Shown one piece after another: positions 5,686 through 6,672 of a stretch of DNA of 6,672 nt; the first letter of the stretch is position 1, and each line of letters begins with the position of its first letter. A model generated the notes under the pieces. The model was given only the letters and a program-made list of their open reading frames with translations, made no database searches and was not told where the DNA came from. Source of the stretch: Actinomycetota bacterium. GTDB lineage: Bacteria > Actinomycetota > Geothermincolia > Fen-727 > Anoxymicrobiaceae. The position numbers and the translations under genes are program-made. The stretch spans positions 1-6,672 of the forward strand of contig JAHIPE010000067.1 of NCBI GenBank assembly GCA_018894655.1, given 5' to 3'.

Positions 5686-6075
5686 ATGACACGACGGGTG
5701 AGCATAATCCTGGTGCTGGCCATCCTGGTGCTGTCTTCTTTGATGGCGCCAGGGTGTGGCGGGAAGAAGACGGAAGGCAACGCCGGGGACGGCTCCTCGA
5801 GTACCGGGAAGCCGGAGGTTCTGCTGTTCACCCAGGAGGGCTGCCCACCGTGTGTCACCGCCCACGACATCTTGAACGAGTTGAAGGAGGAGATGTCCGG
5901 CAAGGTGGCTTTCAGGGAGATCTACGCCGAGGACGACTTCGACACGTTTCGCAAATATGGTGTGCAGACCACCCCGACGATAGTCATCCTCGACGGCGCT
6001 GGTAATAGCGTCGGGATTGCCTCCGGTGTCCCCGACAAGGACGCGCTCAAGTCGGAGCTGGAGAAGCTCTTGTAA
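5686..6075 (+). CDS. thioredoxin-fold lipoprotein with a CPPC motif
   Basis: The protein is 129 residues from ATG 5686, with AGGAGGAG (5673-5680) 5 bases upstream. The signal peptide is MTRR plus a hydrophobic stretch (about 5-20), then APGC with the lipidated Cys at 24. The Pro at -2 makes the lipobox imperfect. A polar linker (25-43) leads to a thioredoxin domain: EVLLFTQEGCPPC (redox Cys53 and Cys56), FREIYAEDDFDTFRKYGVQ, cis-proline loop TTPT with Pro97, and IVILDGAGN. This is a minimal thioredoxin-like domain outside the membrane, probably a thiol:disulfide oxidoreductase for exported proteins. Reductant and targets are unknown. No DsbD/CcdA gene is in the window. It is transcribed divergently from the dehydrogenase operon across a 165-base spacer, and appears to be a single-gene unit. 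Confidence 0.9.
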   Translation: MTRRVSIILVLAILVLSSLMAPGCGGKKTEGNAGDGSSSTGKPEVLLFTQEGCPPCVTAHDILNELKEEMSGKVAFREIYAEDDFDTFRKYGVQTTPTIVILDGAGNSVGIASGVPDKDALKSELEKLL

Positions 6076-6114
6076 GACCGGGGCGAGGTTTGAACGGAGT
6101 TCCTCCCCTGTGGC

Positions 6115-6218
6115 AACGCAAGAGAAGAAGAAACGCAACAACGGTGCCTGGCACTGTTGTTGCGTTTTGCCAAGAAATGGTAGGAGTATTGCGTTAGGGG
6201 CATGGCCTTTGTTGCGTT
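6115..6218. repeat. cluster of five AACGCAA/TTGCGTT heptamers
   Basis: AACGCAA occurs at 6115-6121 and 6132-6138. Its reverse complement TTGCGTT occurs at 6160-6166, 6189-6195 and 6212-6218. Three of the copies are preceded (in the AACGCAA sense) by GGC or GGCAA. The second and third copies form the arms of the strong hairpin. The cluster lies in the 225-base spacer between the thioredoxin-fold gene and the toxin gene, which has no other gene I can support. Confidence 0.6.
6131..6167. terminator. 17-bp-stem hairpin after the thioredoxin-fold gene, terminator or REP-like
   Basis: AAACGCAACAAC (6131-6142) pairs perfectly with its reverse complement (6156-6167). A G-T wobble and GTGCC-type inner pairs (6144-6147 with 6151-6154) extend this to a 17-bp stem with a 3-base loop. 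On the plus strand it ends in TTTT, so it could end the transcript of the upstream gene, which stops 55 bases earlier. The GGTGCCTGGCAC core also resembles interspersed palindromic repeats seen in other genomes, so both roles are possible. Confidence 0.55.
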
Positions 6219-6257
6219 ATTGCCCTGGTGGGGTTGATGAAGGATAATCCGGGGCAC

Positions 6258-6286
6258 TTGAATATCATTTCCCAATAACTTAACAT
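6258..6286 (+). promoter_or_regulatory. candidate promoter of the AbiEii-like toxin gene
   Basis: A TTGAAT -35-like box (6258-6263) and a TAACAT -10-like box (6281-6286) are exactly 17 bases apart, each with 4 of 6 consensus matches. Transcription would start near 6293, leaving only about 8 leader bases. That fits the absence of a Shine-Dalgarno sequence before the ATG at 6301. Confidence 0.35.
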
Positions 6287-6297
6287 ATCTGTTAAGT
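6278..6297. promoter_or_regulatory. palindromic operator-like site before the toxin gene
   Basis: ACTTAACA (6278-6285) and TGTTAAGT (6290-6297) are perfect 8-base arms around TATC. The site covers the candidate -10 box and the predicted transcription start, and ends 3 bases before the start codon. That position and symmetry are typical of a dimeric repressor site, such as those used in toxin-antitoxin autoregulation. No regulator gene is visible. Confidence 0.55.
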
Positions 6298-6300
6298 ATC

Positions 6301-6672
6301 ATGGAACAGTTATTAGCACAGCGGCTTGCCGGTGAACTCAGGATAGATGTAACCCAGGTAGTAAGGGAATACTGGGAGGTTGTCTTCCTTAAGGGCCTGC
6401 TTGAATCAGGCCATGGCAACGGACTTGTTTTCAAGGGAGGGACCGCCCTCAGGCTGGTCTACGGTTCACCCCGGTTCTCCGAGGACCTCGATTTCTCCTT
6501 GCTCGAGGATACGCTGAAGGGCAACCTCGAGACACTCGCGAATGACATCACCGAGCCTTTCCCGCAGGCGGAAATCACGGACGTCGCCGAGAAGCGCTGG
6601 ACGTACCTGTGCGAGATCAAGATCACCGAGGGTTATCTGTCGCATCCATTCAGGGTCAAGCTGGAGGTGTCA
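6301..6672 (+). CDS. AbiEii/AbiGii (MenT-like) nucleotidyltransferase toxin, 3' end outside the window
   Basis: The frame opens at ATG 6301 and runs without a stop to the window end (124 codons visible). Translation gives MEQLLAQRLAGEL at the start, a helical segment VVREYWEVVFLKGLLES, then the family signature: LVFKGGTALRL (42-52, GG-T of the nucleotide-binding loop) and RFSEDLDFSL (58-67, metal-binding Asp62 and Asp64). KLEVS at 120-124 probably approaches the next active-site strand. The family (AbiEii, DUF1814) comprises minimal nucleotidyltransferases, and the mycobacterial MenT members add pyrimidines to tRNA 3' ends and stop growth. The start is fixed by an in-frame stop at 6259-6261 and by a family-like N-terminus, although no ribosome binding site is seen. 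An AbiEi antitoxin is normally encoded just upstream. None is present here, so any partner must lie downstream or elsewhere. Confidence 0.88.
   Translation, partial: MEQLLAQRLAGELRIDVTQVVREYWEVVFLKGLLESGHGNGLVFKGGTALRLVYGSPRFSEDLDFSLLEDTLKGNLETLANDITEPFPQAEITDVAEKRWTYLCEIKITEGYLSHPFRVKLEVS

Noticed and set aside
6080..6108. Hairpin GGGGCGAGG / CCTCCCC just after the thioredoxin-fold gene
   Set aside because: It needs a bulge and has no T-run. The hairpin at 6131-6167 is far stronger.
6076..6300. CRISPR array in the repeat-rich spacer
   Set aside because: The repeats are only 7-14 bases, in mixed orientation and with uneven spacing. There are no Cas genes.

Overview
The window looks like a piece of a GC-rich bacterial chromosome (my reading is about 60% G+C in the genes). 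Genes begin with ATG, GTG or TTG behind clear purine-rich ribosome binding sites, and there are two small lipoproteins. The mix of fatty-acyl oxidation genes, a URO-D/methyltransferase-like protein and intergenic palindromic repeats suits an uncultured anaerobic or facultative bacterium, perhaps a deep-branching Actinomycetota or a similar group. No taxonomic marker is present, so this assignment is weak.

Layout, left to right. A TTG-started lipoprotein (147-584, +) faces a membrane-anchored zinc-ribbon protein (479-928, -). The two genes overlap tail to tail, with a REP-like palindromic repeat (587-636) inside the overlap region. Next comes a URO-D/MtaA-like protein (1088-2248, -). Between it and the next gene lie a perfect hairpin (2272-2295) and a MITE-like element (2298-2459) with 21-bp terminal inverted repeats and a TAA (or CTAA) duplication. 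A tight leftward operon follows, in transcription order: a short acyl-CoA synthetase-like protein lacking its catalytic core (5520-4849), then two different acyl-CoA dehydrogenase subunits (4845-3736 and 3726-2497). A good TATAAT box precedes this operon. Divergent from it is a thioredoxin-fold lipoprotein with a CPPC motif (5686-6075, +). The right edge holds a repeat-rich spacer with a 17-bp-stem hairpin and five copies of a heptamer, then a palindromic operator-like site, then the 5' part of an AbiEii/MenT-type nucleotidyltransferase toxin gene (6301 to the window end, +).

The most interesting unit is the leftward operon. The two dehydrogenases have lost opposite halves of the FAD-binding signature: one keeps R-x-x-F-G...Q but lacks AGSD, the other keeps AGSD but lacks R-x-x-F-G...Q. 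This is what a heteromeric enzyme with shared active sites would look like. They are co-transcribed with a CoA-ligase relic, or repurposed mini-protein, made only of the N-terminal third and the C-terminal tail of the family. The downstream URO-D-like protein may belong to the same transcription unit, but the mobile element now separates it. The toxin gene at the edge has no antitoxin gene upstream in this window. A palindrome overlapping its probable promoter suggests repression by a factor encoded elsewhere, possibly just downstream of the window.
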